Source: Catonia carolina (taxonomy: Eukaryota > Arthropoda > Insecta > Hemiptera > Achilidae). Taken from it: DNA of 64,000 nucleotides. The DNA lies in NCBI GenBank assembly GCA_035578175.1, contig JAQMRL010000001.1, positions 52,847,553 through 52,911,552 of the forward strand. The letters are read 5' to 3'. Under the pieces are notes generated by a model. It was given only the letters and a program-made list of their open reading frames with translations. It was not told where the DNA came from and made no database searches. The position numbers were made by a program, and so were the translations under genes. Positions 38,322 to 48,569 of the stretch are shown here, one piece after another (within the stretch, counting starts at the first letter, position 1; every line of letters begins with the position of its first letter).

Positions 38322-38492
38322 TATTTTTTATTATTTGACGTCCGACTGTTCTGCAATTACTGCTAATGCAGACGATGAAGGATGAAATTATATATTGTAA
38401 CGTATGAAAATATGCCGTGCCTGAATGGGATTCGAACCCAAGACCGCATGATGAGAGGCGAGCACGTTACCAACTACGCCAATGCAGCCGGC
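38322..38492 (-). mobile_element. tRNA-derived SINE (group I) with 15-bp target duplication
   Basis: On the minus strand the head contains an A box (TGGCGTAGTTGG) and a B box (GGTTCGAATCC), followed by a body and the tail TGCATTAGCAGTAATTGCAG-AACAGTCGGACGT. AGAATAACAGAATCT (38307-38321) and AGAATAACTGAATCT (38493-38507) flank it with one mismatch. It is Pol III-type and non-coding; LINE machinery would mobilise it. Confidence 0.9.
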
Positions 38493-38607
38493 AGAATAAC
38501 TGAATCTGGATTATCCGAAACGACCAGAAATCAATCAATTTTTGACGTACGTAATTTACATAAAATAAAATTAAGATAAAGTGCAACTCTAATGCATACA
38601 CATAATT

Positions 38608-38715
38608 TTCTCATGTGATTGGGTTCAATGGGTATTTCCCGCGAAAACTGAATTTCGGAAAATCGACCTGAAAACAACACTTTCCTTCCTATATTTTATA
38701 CATACAAGAGAAAGT
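38608..38715 (-). mobile_element. HINE/DINE-1-like element, copy 5, 5' end only
   Basis: About 108 bp of the 5' terminal block on the minus strand, ending in ACTTTCTCTTGTATG with the usual GGAAGGAAAGTGTTG following. The remaining element is absent. Confidence 0.65.
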
Positions 38716-39004
38716 AAATATGTGGTTTTTACGTTTTATTTATGAGTTCAAAATTTAATGCCACATCAAAAATTCATCGTTTATTTGGTCGCTAGGGTTT
38801 AAAGTTGGATTTTAAAAACACTTCATAACGAATTTTGTTAATGATATGATCAAGCCACTGTAAAACTATGTAATACCAATGAATTAGATATACTTTGACA
38901 TTCAAACAAAAATCCAATTAGGAAGCGATTTAATGTTGTAGAGAATATTTTGTAAAAACATCTGTTACAGGTGATGGTTAACGATGTTAGCTAGATTTCC
39001 GTAG

Positions 39005-40089
39005 TTTTACTTTCTTTTCCTCTATATGAATTATAGGGAAGGAAAGTATTATTTTCATGACGATTCTTCAAAACCTAGTGTTCATCGGAAATGCACGTTT
39101 TCAGGTCCCCTGAACTAAAAAAAACCACGGTTTAAGCAATTGGTCTGTGTGTTTGTGTCTGTGAACAAAATATCTAAAAAACGGAATATCGTACTAAGTT
39201 GAAAATTGGAATTTAAGTTAGGTACTGCAAGGGAGCCAGACACGAACATTTTCATCAACATCGGTCAGCCGAAGTAATAGTTTATTCATGTGATTTTTAT
39301 TTTTTTTACAATTTTCTCAAAAAAGGCTCCAACGATTTTTCTTTTTAAATCGCCCCATTCACTATACATTTTCTATGCTGTACAATATAATGAAATTCTG
39401 AAATACTGAAATTCTTGGGGAGGCTATGGTCTCGTGGTAAAACTAGTTTAAGATTATAACCTTAATAGTATGCATTTTAGGGCAAAGGTGTGTATAATTC
39501 ATACAGTAGAAAATTAAAAAAACCTACAACTTTTATTTCAAAAATTTTTTTACAACGCTTACTTAAGCGTCAAATAGTGATTTTCTTTATTGTTCTCATC
39601 AAAATCGGCAAAAAATGGGATTTTTAAGGTTGCGGCCTTAGTATGCATTTTACAACAAAAGAGTATATAACTAAAGTTATACGTGAAAAATTTACAACTA
39701 ACAATCTACAAATAACGTGAAAAATCTACAACGTATTACAAGCACGTTTTCTACAGAGCCTATATTAGCGTCAATTAGTGATTTTCTGTATTTTTCTCAT
39801 CAGAATCGGTAAAAAATGGGATTTTTAAGGTTGCGGCCTTAGCATGCATTTTACGACAAAAGAGTAGCTATACAATTAAAGTTATAAGAAAGTGAAAAAT
39901 CTACAACTTATTATAAGCACGTTTTCTACAGAGCCAAGATTAGCGTCAATTAGTGATTTTCCGTATTTTTAAGTTGAACAGAGATTGATTTTCATTTTGC
40001 ATCATTCACTCGTGAATAAACATAGGTTATATTGCTCATTATGTAGACTACATTGCAAAGAGAAAGTCAAATGAGTGTTTCATACCAGA
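39005..40089 (+). mobile_element. HINE/DINE-1-like element, copy 6, longest and most diverged
   Basis: 5' ACTTTCTTTTCC at 39009 and 3' CAAAGAGAAAGT with the GAGTGTTTCATAC remnant of the hairpin, then CCAGA at 40085-40089. The interior has at least two clear tandem units (near 39600-39770 and 39780-39960) with a shared AAAATGGGATTTTTAAGGTT block. It is an older copy. Confidence 0.75.
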
Positions 40090-40795
40090 TTTTTTTAATT
40101 AAAAAATGATAATAAAATAGTAACCCTGGAGTTCAGTTCGCCGTCCTAATTAATCTGTTATAATATGTAGACTACGAGTAACTACTTTAATAGATGTAAT
40201 TATGAAAAATTATAAATTATAACAATACATTGATATTGTTACATCATGAGAAAAAATGTATAGCAAGATTATGATGTAATAAAAAACATATAGAAGAAGT
40301 TTTTATCCATTTATAAATATTTCACGGGACTTGGTTGCACTCTAATATTATATTTTCTCACAAGCAGTCATGGATTACAGACTAGATTTTGATTGGATGG
40401 GAAACGATGCGATGCAATTTGTTACGCAGTACATACTATATGTAAGTATATTTATTATATTTATACTACTTATGCTACATGATAAGCAATATTTTTGAGC
40501 TATCAAAATAGAACATCGTATTCTTTTACATGTTTAATACTCATTTGAACTGGAACACTAAAGCGTTACACAATATTTTGTTTGATAACAGTTTCAATTT
40601 TCAAGACATGATCGTCCATTTACAATTACAGTAAACATTGTTCATGTAATATAGACATACTTGACTCTACTTTGTTTACAAATAATACCGTGATGACTCT
40701 TCATTTCATATCTAATATTTTAACTGTTTAGATCCAGCGTGTCCAGAGAGGGTGTCATTATTAGTTAAAGGATTTCTACATCTCTCGAAATACTG

Positions 40796-41064
40796 AAAAA
40801 ATATTCCATACAAAACACGAATAACTTCAAAAATGTAGTTTGGTGTTCCACGGTGACATAAAGTAGGGATAAAACTTATTTTTTTATCAATTTTAACAAA
40901 ATGTCAGTAGCAATGCCAGGAAGACGCCCAAATACTACATTAATACGTTACCGCATTTTTAAAAAGCGCTAATTCGCTTTAATTTTTAAAAAAATCTGAG
41001 GAATTACTTTACTGATAAGACTTTTTTTACAACAAACAAGAATTCCTTTCAAAAAAATATTTTC
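40796..41064 (+). repeat. 265-bp block, left copy
   Basis: Shares with 41686-41950 the ordered blocks TTGGTGTTCCACGGTGA, ATCAATTTTAA, CAATGCCAGG and ACAAGAAT(T)CCTTTC, at perhaps 75 percent identity. The two copies are direct repeats flanking copy 7 of the HINE-like family. Confidence 0.65.
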
Positions 41065-41685
41065 AACTTTAGTAAAGCCGCAATCTTAAAAATTCCATGT
41101 TTACCTTTTTATGAAGAAAAAAACAGAAAACCACTAATTTCCACAAAACTAAGTGTTGTACAAAACAATGTTTAAAATAAAAGTTGTAGGGTTTTAAATG
41201 TTTTACAACTTTGATTCCATACACTTTTGCTCTAAAATGCATATTAAGGCTGCAATCTTAACAAATCATTTTTTTTCTACAAGAACACAGGCCCTCAAGA
41301 ATTTCAGCGGACATGGTGTTTATTTTACCTTGTAGAGCATAAAAAATATAATAAATGAGGCGATTTAAAAAAAAATCGTTGAAGCCATTTTTGAGAAAAT
41401 CGCAAAAAAGTGAAAAATTTAATGAATAAACTACTTCCAGATGACTTTTTGATGAAAGTGTTCATTTTCGGTCCTCTTATGATACCTAACTTAAGTTCCG
41501 AGTTTCAACTTCGTAGTATACTATTCCGTTCTTTAGATATTTTATATACATACACAGACCAACCGCTAAAAACATGTTTTTTCGGTTCAGGGGGATTGAA
41601 AACGTGTACTTCCGGTGAAAACTCGACATGAAAATAATACTTTCCTTCCCTATATATATTCATATAGGACAAGAGAAAATAAAAA
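41065..41685 (-). mobile_element. HINE/DINE-1-like element, copy 7, 3'-truncated
   Basis: Minus orientation. The 5' end (TTGTCCTATATGAATATATA) is at 41655-41680 and the blocks GAAAACTCG and CAGACCAACCGCTAAAAACA are clear. The 3' hairpin end is missing. The element is flanked on both sides by copies of a 265-bp block (40796-41064 and 41686-41950). Confidence 0.7.
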
Positions 41686-41950
41686 AAAACATTTCACACA
41701 AAATACAAATAAATTCACAAACGCAATTTTTGGTGTTCCATGGTGAAATAAGTTAGGCCTGATACAACTAATTTTCTTCATCAATTTTAAAAATTTCAGT
41801 TCAATGCCAGGGGCGTATTCAAATACATCAATAAGTTGCCTCATTTTTAAAATGTGGTAATTTGCGTTCATTAAAAAAAAACTGAAAAATTACTTGACTA
41901 ATCAACAATTTTTTTTACAGTGTACAAGAATTTCTTTCTAAATAATGTTT
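41686..41950 (+). repeat. 265-bp block, right copy
   Basis: Direct-repeat partner of 40796-41064, with TTGGTGTTCCATGGTGA at about 41730. No coding capacity is visible. Confidence 0.65.
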
Positions 41951-42049
41951 TATTAAAAAAAAAAATTTAATAAATAAACACCTAAAACATCCAAGCGAAT
42001 GCTAAGAAAACGTTTTACTATTGAGGAAATATTAAATGACACACTTACT

Positions 42050-42210
42050 GTAGTAAGTAATTAAGCTTGCAGTAGTAGGTTAATGTGTAATTAAAATAAT
42101 AATATATATTCAGGTAATATGTATTAACTATTAAATTAAAAGTTCTTAAGTTCTTGCCATGTCCTATACTTTCTTGGAAGTCACCCAGATGCAATTAACA
42201 AAAAAGAAAG
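42050..42210 (+). repeat. LINE 3'-end fragment, inverted relative to 46385-46545
   Basis: CTTGCCATGTCCTATACT (about 42156) and about 100 bp upstream of it are repeated in inverted orientation at 46437-46540. The CATGTCCTATACT block also occurs in the 3' UTR of the LINE at 58.75 kb, so these appear to be 3' ends of that family. An A-rich tail follows near 42200. Confidence 0.55.
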
Positions 42211-42837
42211 GTTTAGTCGCCTTAAGCTAAGGGTCAACTTCCCGCCCTCCCTGAACATTCACATGGGCTAAATAAAATTAGTTTGCTTTGTTGCTTTAAA
42301 AATTAAAAACAAAACACAAATCAACAGCAGTTTGAATTTTACGTTCGAATAACTTTCCTACGAGATTTTTAAACAAAAAAATGTAAAGTTAAAATTCATC
42401 TGAAGATGGTATTTTAATTGAAATACGTTAAGTTAATTGGTCAGAAGGTAACTTACATTGGTTGATTAGGATATGAGGAACTAAAACTTTGTATCGATGT
42501 GCCTATAATTTCTCATCTATGAAAAAACATTAAAAAAGTTCATTTTAGTTTTTTTTACTTTTCGACAATTTGGCTTTAAGTACAAACTGTCGAAGTATGC
42601 ATTAACAGTTCAATTGGCACTCTTAACACAGCTTATACTGGTTTCTTTTTGCAATAATTTCTGTGTTCCTAGTGATGGCACATTATATAATCCTCAAAAT
42701 TTTTCAAGTGAATCAAAATTGTTTGTTAACATTTCCAATAGTGTCATTTGGTTGTTTGTTAATTTAATAATTTCCACAAATTCTTTTCCATGTTGTGCAC
42801 TGAGAATTTTTCCAGTTTATCTAATTTATAATAGTAA

Positions 42838-43233
42838 TTGCCCATTACAGGCAGGTGGAGTGTTAAATTATTTGCACTCGATCTGCTAGTTCCAGGGCTA
42901 CAAAAAAATAGTTCTGTTTCTTACCAAATGGTCAGCCAATTATATGACTGAAGCACTTAAGAACAAAAGAGGTAGTGGTGTAAATGACAATAGTCATAGT
43001 CATCTTCTCTAAAAGTAATGAATTTCATTATATGGCTAGACCCTGTGGTGAATGAAATGAAGGTGTCACTTACAGGGTAGAAAGTAGATGCTTTTCAGAG
43101 GGCCTAACAGGCTGATAAGCAAACTTTTCCACTCAGTGAGAAAGGCAATAGTCAACCACCTCACTCCTCGTTTTACTTTGTAAACCCTCTAAAAGTTCAA
43201 ACCAGCCTTTCGGTTGAAGATCTAAACAACAAT
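42838..43233 (-). mobile_element. 400-bp repeat family copy, full length
   Basis: Minus orientation, from TGCCCATTACAGGCAGGTGG to GAAGATCTAAACAACAA, with all family blocks. Confidence 0.85.
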
Positions 43234-43793
43234 ATTATTAAAATCAAAAGCGACGTGACGCGCCGTAATACCGGCAATGCATGCCGCTTTGATAATATCT
43301 CTCCCAATTGGTAACTCATTTTAATAATATCCAGTGATTTATCCCTCTACAAATCCATTTTACCTAAAATAAACTCCCTTAAATTAAAACTCCTATCTAC
43401 AGCCAGAAAATTCATTCATTCAACTGCATCTTAACACCTTGAAATGTTTATTTTCGTAGGTCTACTATCGCTCGCTAATTTTAATATCTTAGGAGTTTAT
43501 AAGAATTTTTTTAAGTAATTAGAGATGATACTACATAACTCAGATATTACAGAAAACGCAACTTCAATTATGACACGGTCCAGATAAAATTTGAGCATAG
43601 TGGATGTAGGAGTACGTACCAATTTTTCAAAAATGTTTAAGTTTTTATGATTAATGAATGTGTGAATGTGCACATTTAGTGACTTAGATGGCATGGAATC
43701 TTTGTGGACAAAGGGACAACTTACTTCTGCTTAATTTTATATTTCATTGTGGATAAAGATGTTAAGATTACTTTATACCTTCTTCCACCAGAA

Positions 43794-43966
43794 GACCGGT
43801 GTAATGGCCGGCTCATGGTGTAGTGGTTAGTGCAATTGGCTTCTACGCCGGGATCCCGAGTTCGATTCCCGATCAGGTCTGGCATTTTTTTATCGTCATC
43901 AATCATCCTTCTCGTCTGCATTAGCAGTAATTGCAAAACAGTCGGACGTAAAACCAAAAAAATTTA
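43794..43966 (+). mobile_element. Group II SINE with the group I tail
   Basis: The head GGCCGGCTCATGGTGTAGTGG...GAGTTCGATTCCCGATCAGG is a tRNA type different from group I, yet it is followed by TCGTCTGCATTAGCAGTAAT and CAGTCGGACGT as in group I. TTCCACCAGAA occurs at 43783-43793 and 43967-43977 and is a probable 11-bp target duplication; about 12 extra bases lie before the tRNA start. Confidence 0.85.
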
Positions 43967-45359
43967 TTCCACCAGAATGCACTACAATCTCAGATATTAT
44001 CTTTTCTTAGAGTAATAGGCCTAACAGTTAACAGTGGTAATAAAATTTATCTTAATTAGTAAAATGTGTTAGTAAGTATTACTTACAAACAATACTCGAA
44101 GGTTACTGCCGATTTTCACGTTCATAACTTAACTTACATCAATTAAAACTGTCGATGAACCAAAATGTTACTTAACTTGAGACAAAATTCAACAATTTTG
44201 TCGAAAATAACTCTGCATTACAATGTAAACAATCGAAAATCCCTTAACTACAACACGAATAAATTGATATTATGTACTACTTCCATTTTTGTACTATAGC
44301 CCAATCAAAAGTTAGCTACTATTACCAGACGTATTACATCAAAAACTTAAATGGGAAAACAACAAAAAAACCGATTACGGTTTGGAAACAATCATTTTTA
44401 ATCATAGTGAACGGCCCTCGTGAATCAACACATCTGAAGAAACACGAACGTCAAGTAATTTTATTTCAACCCAAATTTTATACAAATTTGGGTGAAAATT
44501 TAAAATTATAAAAAGCATACCCTAAAAGGTCAACACTTTATCTCTTCGAAGTTAGTAAATGCCTAATATTAGTACCGAGTTCAACGCTCACATTACACTG
44601 TTGAATATAGTAACAATAAATGAATGAAAACCATTGTTGCAAAAGGCTTGTATTAGAATATTAATAGTTATTAATAGCTTAAAGTACTAAACTTCTTGTA
44701 CATTAGTACTTCACGGGTAGAAACTGACCATTTCTTACAAAGTAGTTATGCCAAATGGAGAAAGCAATAAACTATTACTGTACTATGAATCAGCATGTTG
44801 GTAGCGTTTCCGAAAGCCAATTTGTGTACAATACCTAAAAGAAAACCAAGTAACTTTTTTTTTAGACTTACACCTAGATTTAATTTTAGCGATTAAATTC
44901 AAAAAGATAATGAAGAGTTTATCCTTTGAACTTACTTTTTAAGCTTTGGGGCGGTTTCAAAGCCGGTGTAACGAAGTTAAGGAAAGGACGTTTAGCAAAT
45001 ACGCATACAACTATCTAATGATACATTTTATAACAGAAATTTAATAATATTTGTTTTTAGTAAATTACTAAACCAATACTATAGTGTTTTTTTTTTTAGT
45101 GGTTGTGGCTGGATCCGGATATGGTCAGGCTACACAAATTCCAATTTGACGTCATAATTGCCGATAAACCCTGAAGATTGTTGTCACAGTTTATTACTGA
45201 AGCTACAGACCTCAAAATATTCATTATCGTACGACTATTAAGGTTCTCAAAGAACTTAAATGAATGTCCCGCGAAAAATAATCATGAAATTCACTTATAA
45301 ACATACTTTAGAAATGTTCTTATAAATAGATGTAAGGAATGACAAATTAATAGAAATTG

Positions 45360-45595
45360 AATTAAAATTTAAAAACCCCTGACGAAAATCCTTTAAAAAG
45401 TAAAAATATAATATGTATTGGCCCCTTTGGTTTGACGTGGTCGCATCGGGGACTTCTAATTAACAAAATAGAATTTAGTTGTATTATTTAACGGTACCAC
45501 GACGCAACGACGTCAAACCTAAGGGCCAATATATTTTTTTAATTTACTTTTTTAAGGCTTTTTTGTCGGGGATTTTAAAAATTTAATTTTTATTT
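45360..45595. repeat. Inverted-repeat element, about 235 bp
   Basis: TGTATTGGCCCCTTTGGTTTG (inner left, 45415) and the complement of CAAACCTAAGGGCCAATA (right, 45517) form arms that extend outward through AAACCCCTGACG and its partner CGGGGATTTT (45568). The centre is AT-rich. This is MITE-like; no target duplication was identified. Confidence 0.6.
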
Positions 45596-45927
45596 TATAC
45601 TTTGTAAACTTTATAAAATTATATTACTAGTAGATATTAAGCATTAAACACTGTCATCAACGATCGAGTTTTGAGGTTATAGTTTTTTTTTTACATGCCT
45701 ACGCTTTTTTACTGAACCACAGCTAAGAAGACTCTATCAAGTCACCTTTCAAATAAAAAAAACTAAATCAAAATAGGTTCATCCCTTCGGGAACTACGGT
45801 GGCACTGATAGACACACAGGTAGAGCAGCACAACACATAACTGTTTTAACATGCGAGTAATCGTATCTTAATGCAACTTAACACGTACGGATGGTCAAAG
45901 GACATGACTATAAACATTGCTACTTAC

Positions 45928-46175
45928 CAGATAAAATAATTAATCCAATAAAATTTACAGCAGTTGTGAAATATTGAAGTCACAGTGTTTAATCAACAAA
46001 AGTAGTCACAGCCGTAACACTCAAAACACAAACCACGCACAGAATTTCTTAGAAAACCGACGCACCAACACACGTTCAACGAAGGTTCTGTTTGTACTGG
46101 CGTGGGACAGGCCAGCAACCTCGCATCAGCAACAGGTGAGACAAGAACGCTATCTATAGCTTACTAACCGGCAAC
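45928..46175 (-). promoter_or_regulatory. Candidate promoter / 5' untranslated exon
   Basis: A CpG-richer island (45960-46300) in AT-rich DNA. On the minus strand it ends in CTG/GTAAGT at 45928, a near-consensus donor. On the plus strand CAACAG/GTGAGA at about 46135 is a competing donor. There is no long open frame, so a 5' UTR exon is the likeliest reading if it is real. Confidence 0.25.
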
Positions 46176-46384
46176 ACCCGTGGAGCTTGTGTTTGTTACC
46201 CACATTTCACCTGTATTCTTTTCCATCTACTGTGGCTTGTGTACCTGCACTATGCCCTGTCTACCCTCCCTTAGCTAACTAAGATTCATACACTTGCTGA
46301 TAATCTTTACTGTACTATTGATTTATTCATTCATGTACTTAAATTTCTTTCTAATATTATCATAAATTTATTATGTACCATTGA

Positions 46385-46545
46385 TTCATTTTTTGTTTTC
46401 TTTTTTTTGCGGTTGAATCCTAGACTCCCAAAGACAGTATAGGACATGGCAAGAACTTAAAAATTTATAAGTTAATACAATATATTACATGAACGTAGGT
46501 ATATATTATTTTAATTACACATAACATACTACTGCAAGCTTAAGG
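46385..46545 (-). repeat. LINE 3'-end fragment on the minus strand
   Basis: Inverted partner of 42050-42210: it shares the AAGCTTGCAGTAGTA and AGTATAGGACATGGCAAG blocks. The T-run at 46402-46409 would be the remains of its A tail. Confidence 0.55.
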
Positions 46546-47141
46546 GTGCGCTCTACCTCTGCCGCGCCGCTCAATGTAAAGGGGAGACTGTACTTTGTAT
46601 CCCGCCAATGTTAAATTTACTATTTTTAGGCACATTTTTCATAAGATTAGTAAAAAATAGGGAAATGAAACTTTACACATTATAGGTGTCGGGTTTCTTC
46701 TCAAGCTACTGACATTGTTTGAATTTATCTTCGGACCATATCATTTTTGTTTAAATTACGAATAACATAAACTTTTTACAAATTGTTTTCTACGTGTTTT
46801 GCATACTTATTACTAACTATTGGAGCACCTGAGGAAGTCATAAAAATGTCGGTATATGTGGCTATACAAGATAATTAACTGGTAAAAATTTCAGCCTGGT
46901 AAGTTTATTGGTTTCTGAGAAAAATGTACCTTAATGTTAAACATTTTAATTTACAGGAAAAGGTAAGAAACAAGAAGGCACAAATCAAAAACAATATGTA
47001 CACAAACAAGTAAATTTCCCATCAACAGTTGTTTAGAAAGCTGAACCAACAGCTGAAAATATTAAAAACCGTGATCCAAATATTTTAAAAACTAAAATTC
47101 TCTTTGCACTAAAACGACCAGTAATAAAATTATGAAAAGCT

Positions 47142-47233
47142 GGCCGCATTAGCACAGTTGATAACGTGCTCGCCTCTCATCATGTGGTCCTGGGTTTGAA
47201 TCCCACTCAGGCACGGCATATTTTCATACGTGT
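47142..47233 (+). mobile_element. Group I SINE head copy
   Basis: GCTGGCCGCATTAGCACAGTTG to GGCACGGCATATTTTCATAC, with several substitutions in the A box region and GGGTTTGAATCC as B box; the common tail is replaced by unrelated text. Confidence 0.75.
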
Positions 47234-47524
47234 ATTTTACCTTGTAGTTGATACGACGTTAAATAAATTAAAAAAAAAAAACATTCGTTCTTTGTAACAT
47301 GATAATTTTTCTGTGTAAACCTGATAAAACTTCATTTTTTTCATAAAAAAAGTATTTTTTTGACGGAATTTTATGTTTTTCTGGTCGATCTAGACCTAAA
47401 TTATTGAAAAACATAAAAAACCAAAAATCGAAATTTTAAATTAAAATCATCAAGCAATCTTCCCTTAATTACTTACTTCAATATGTGTGTCATCTTTTAA
47501 TATTTACCCAACAGTTATACACAG

Positions 47525-47965
47525 TTTTCTTCAGTATTCACTTTGTATTCTTCAGAATACACTGTAAAATTTCATCGATCAAGTAATTTTGCAGAGTATT
47601 TTTTTTAAACAAATACAGATTATCACATCTTTTTAAAAATTGTGGTAATTTACTGACACATTTTTTCCATGCAAAAATAGGTTTTTGTTAAAACTATTTA
47701 GTGATTAGTAACACAGAAATTGTTCATGTTTCTTGTGTTATAATGGTAGGGTTTATAATTTTACGTAAAGGTATTTTGCCAAACATAAATTATTATCACC
47801 TCAAAAATGTGAAGTGAGGGAACAATGGTCTATATGAGGGGAGGTAGTTAGCTCCCGCCATATACCCAATACTAGACCCATACTGGGATATACCCCACAC
47901 TAAAATATCCTAAGAAATATGAGACAGAATATTAGACCATGACGTAATTTTTTATCATTTAATCT
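47525..47965 (-). pseudogene. Older copy of the 58.7-kb LINE C-terminal region
   Basis: The plus-strand text shares with 58860-59290 a series of blocks in the same order: ATCAAGTAATTTT, AATAGGTTTTTGTT, TTCTTGTGTTATAATG, ATCACCTCAAAAATGT, GTTAGCTCCC and ATACCCAATA. Many small deletions and stops remain, so it is a fossil copy of the same CR1/jockey-like LINE. Confidence 0.7.
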
Positions 47966-48107
47966 GGCTATTTGTTTTAATGCAAATACCTAATAACATT
48001 TTACTACAGATTTGATCCGTGTAGAAATCCCAAGTCAAAGATATATCTAATTTTGTTTCTTTTTAACCATAGTTTGCATTTAGTTTGCATTTAACCATAG
48101 TTTGTGT

Positions 48108-48208
48108 TATGTAGCAATCTGTTCAATTTAGAACAATAAGCAACCTCATGACCCAATGAGATGAAGATGATAAATGTATGATGTGCAAATGAGGTGTAAT
48201 CTTGTAGT
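48108..48208 (-). mobile_element. Group IV SINE 3' fragment
   Basis: About 100 bp with AGCAATCTGTTCAATTTAGA and GACCCAATGAGATGAAGAT, the 3' half of the group IV body only. Confidence 0.7.
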
Positions 48209-48441
48209 TTTATCAATCTAATAAAACAAAAATATCAAATAATATCTAAATAACAAATTTGTTATAATATTGAAGAAAATAGTAACTATGCATTTACAAT
48301 TTTTAAGGAATTCAACTCTGATTACCCAGACATTGAAACATTCTCTAAGACTGTTTCCTGAAGCCTGATCTCTTACTGTATGTTAATATACGTTGCTACC
48401 AAATATCTGAACAATAAAAAGTAAATAATCCTTTACAATTG

Positions 48442-48447
48442 TTTATT
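48442..48447 (-). terminator. Candidate polyadenylation signal AATAAA
   Basis: AATAAA on the minus strand, about 125 nt downstream of the TGA of the secreted-protein gene, within a T/A-rich 3' flank. Such hexamers are common in AT-rich DNA, so this is only a plausible end of the transcript. Confidence 0.4.
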
Positions 48448-48569
48448 ATATAATTATTTTACAACATTTTAAACCTTACCAACTACACAATAAAAATATA
48501 CTAAATATACTAATCATTAAAAAATTTAATGGGTAAATTAACAATCAATTTTATGAAGATTTTATACGT

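Larger units (their letters stand above)
43240..46380. other. AT-rich between elements
   Basis: Outside the group II SINE, the inverted-repeat element at 45.4 kb and the island at 46 kb, nothing is recognised. The 79-codon plus frame at 44272-44511 has no support. Confidence 0.5.
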
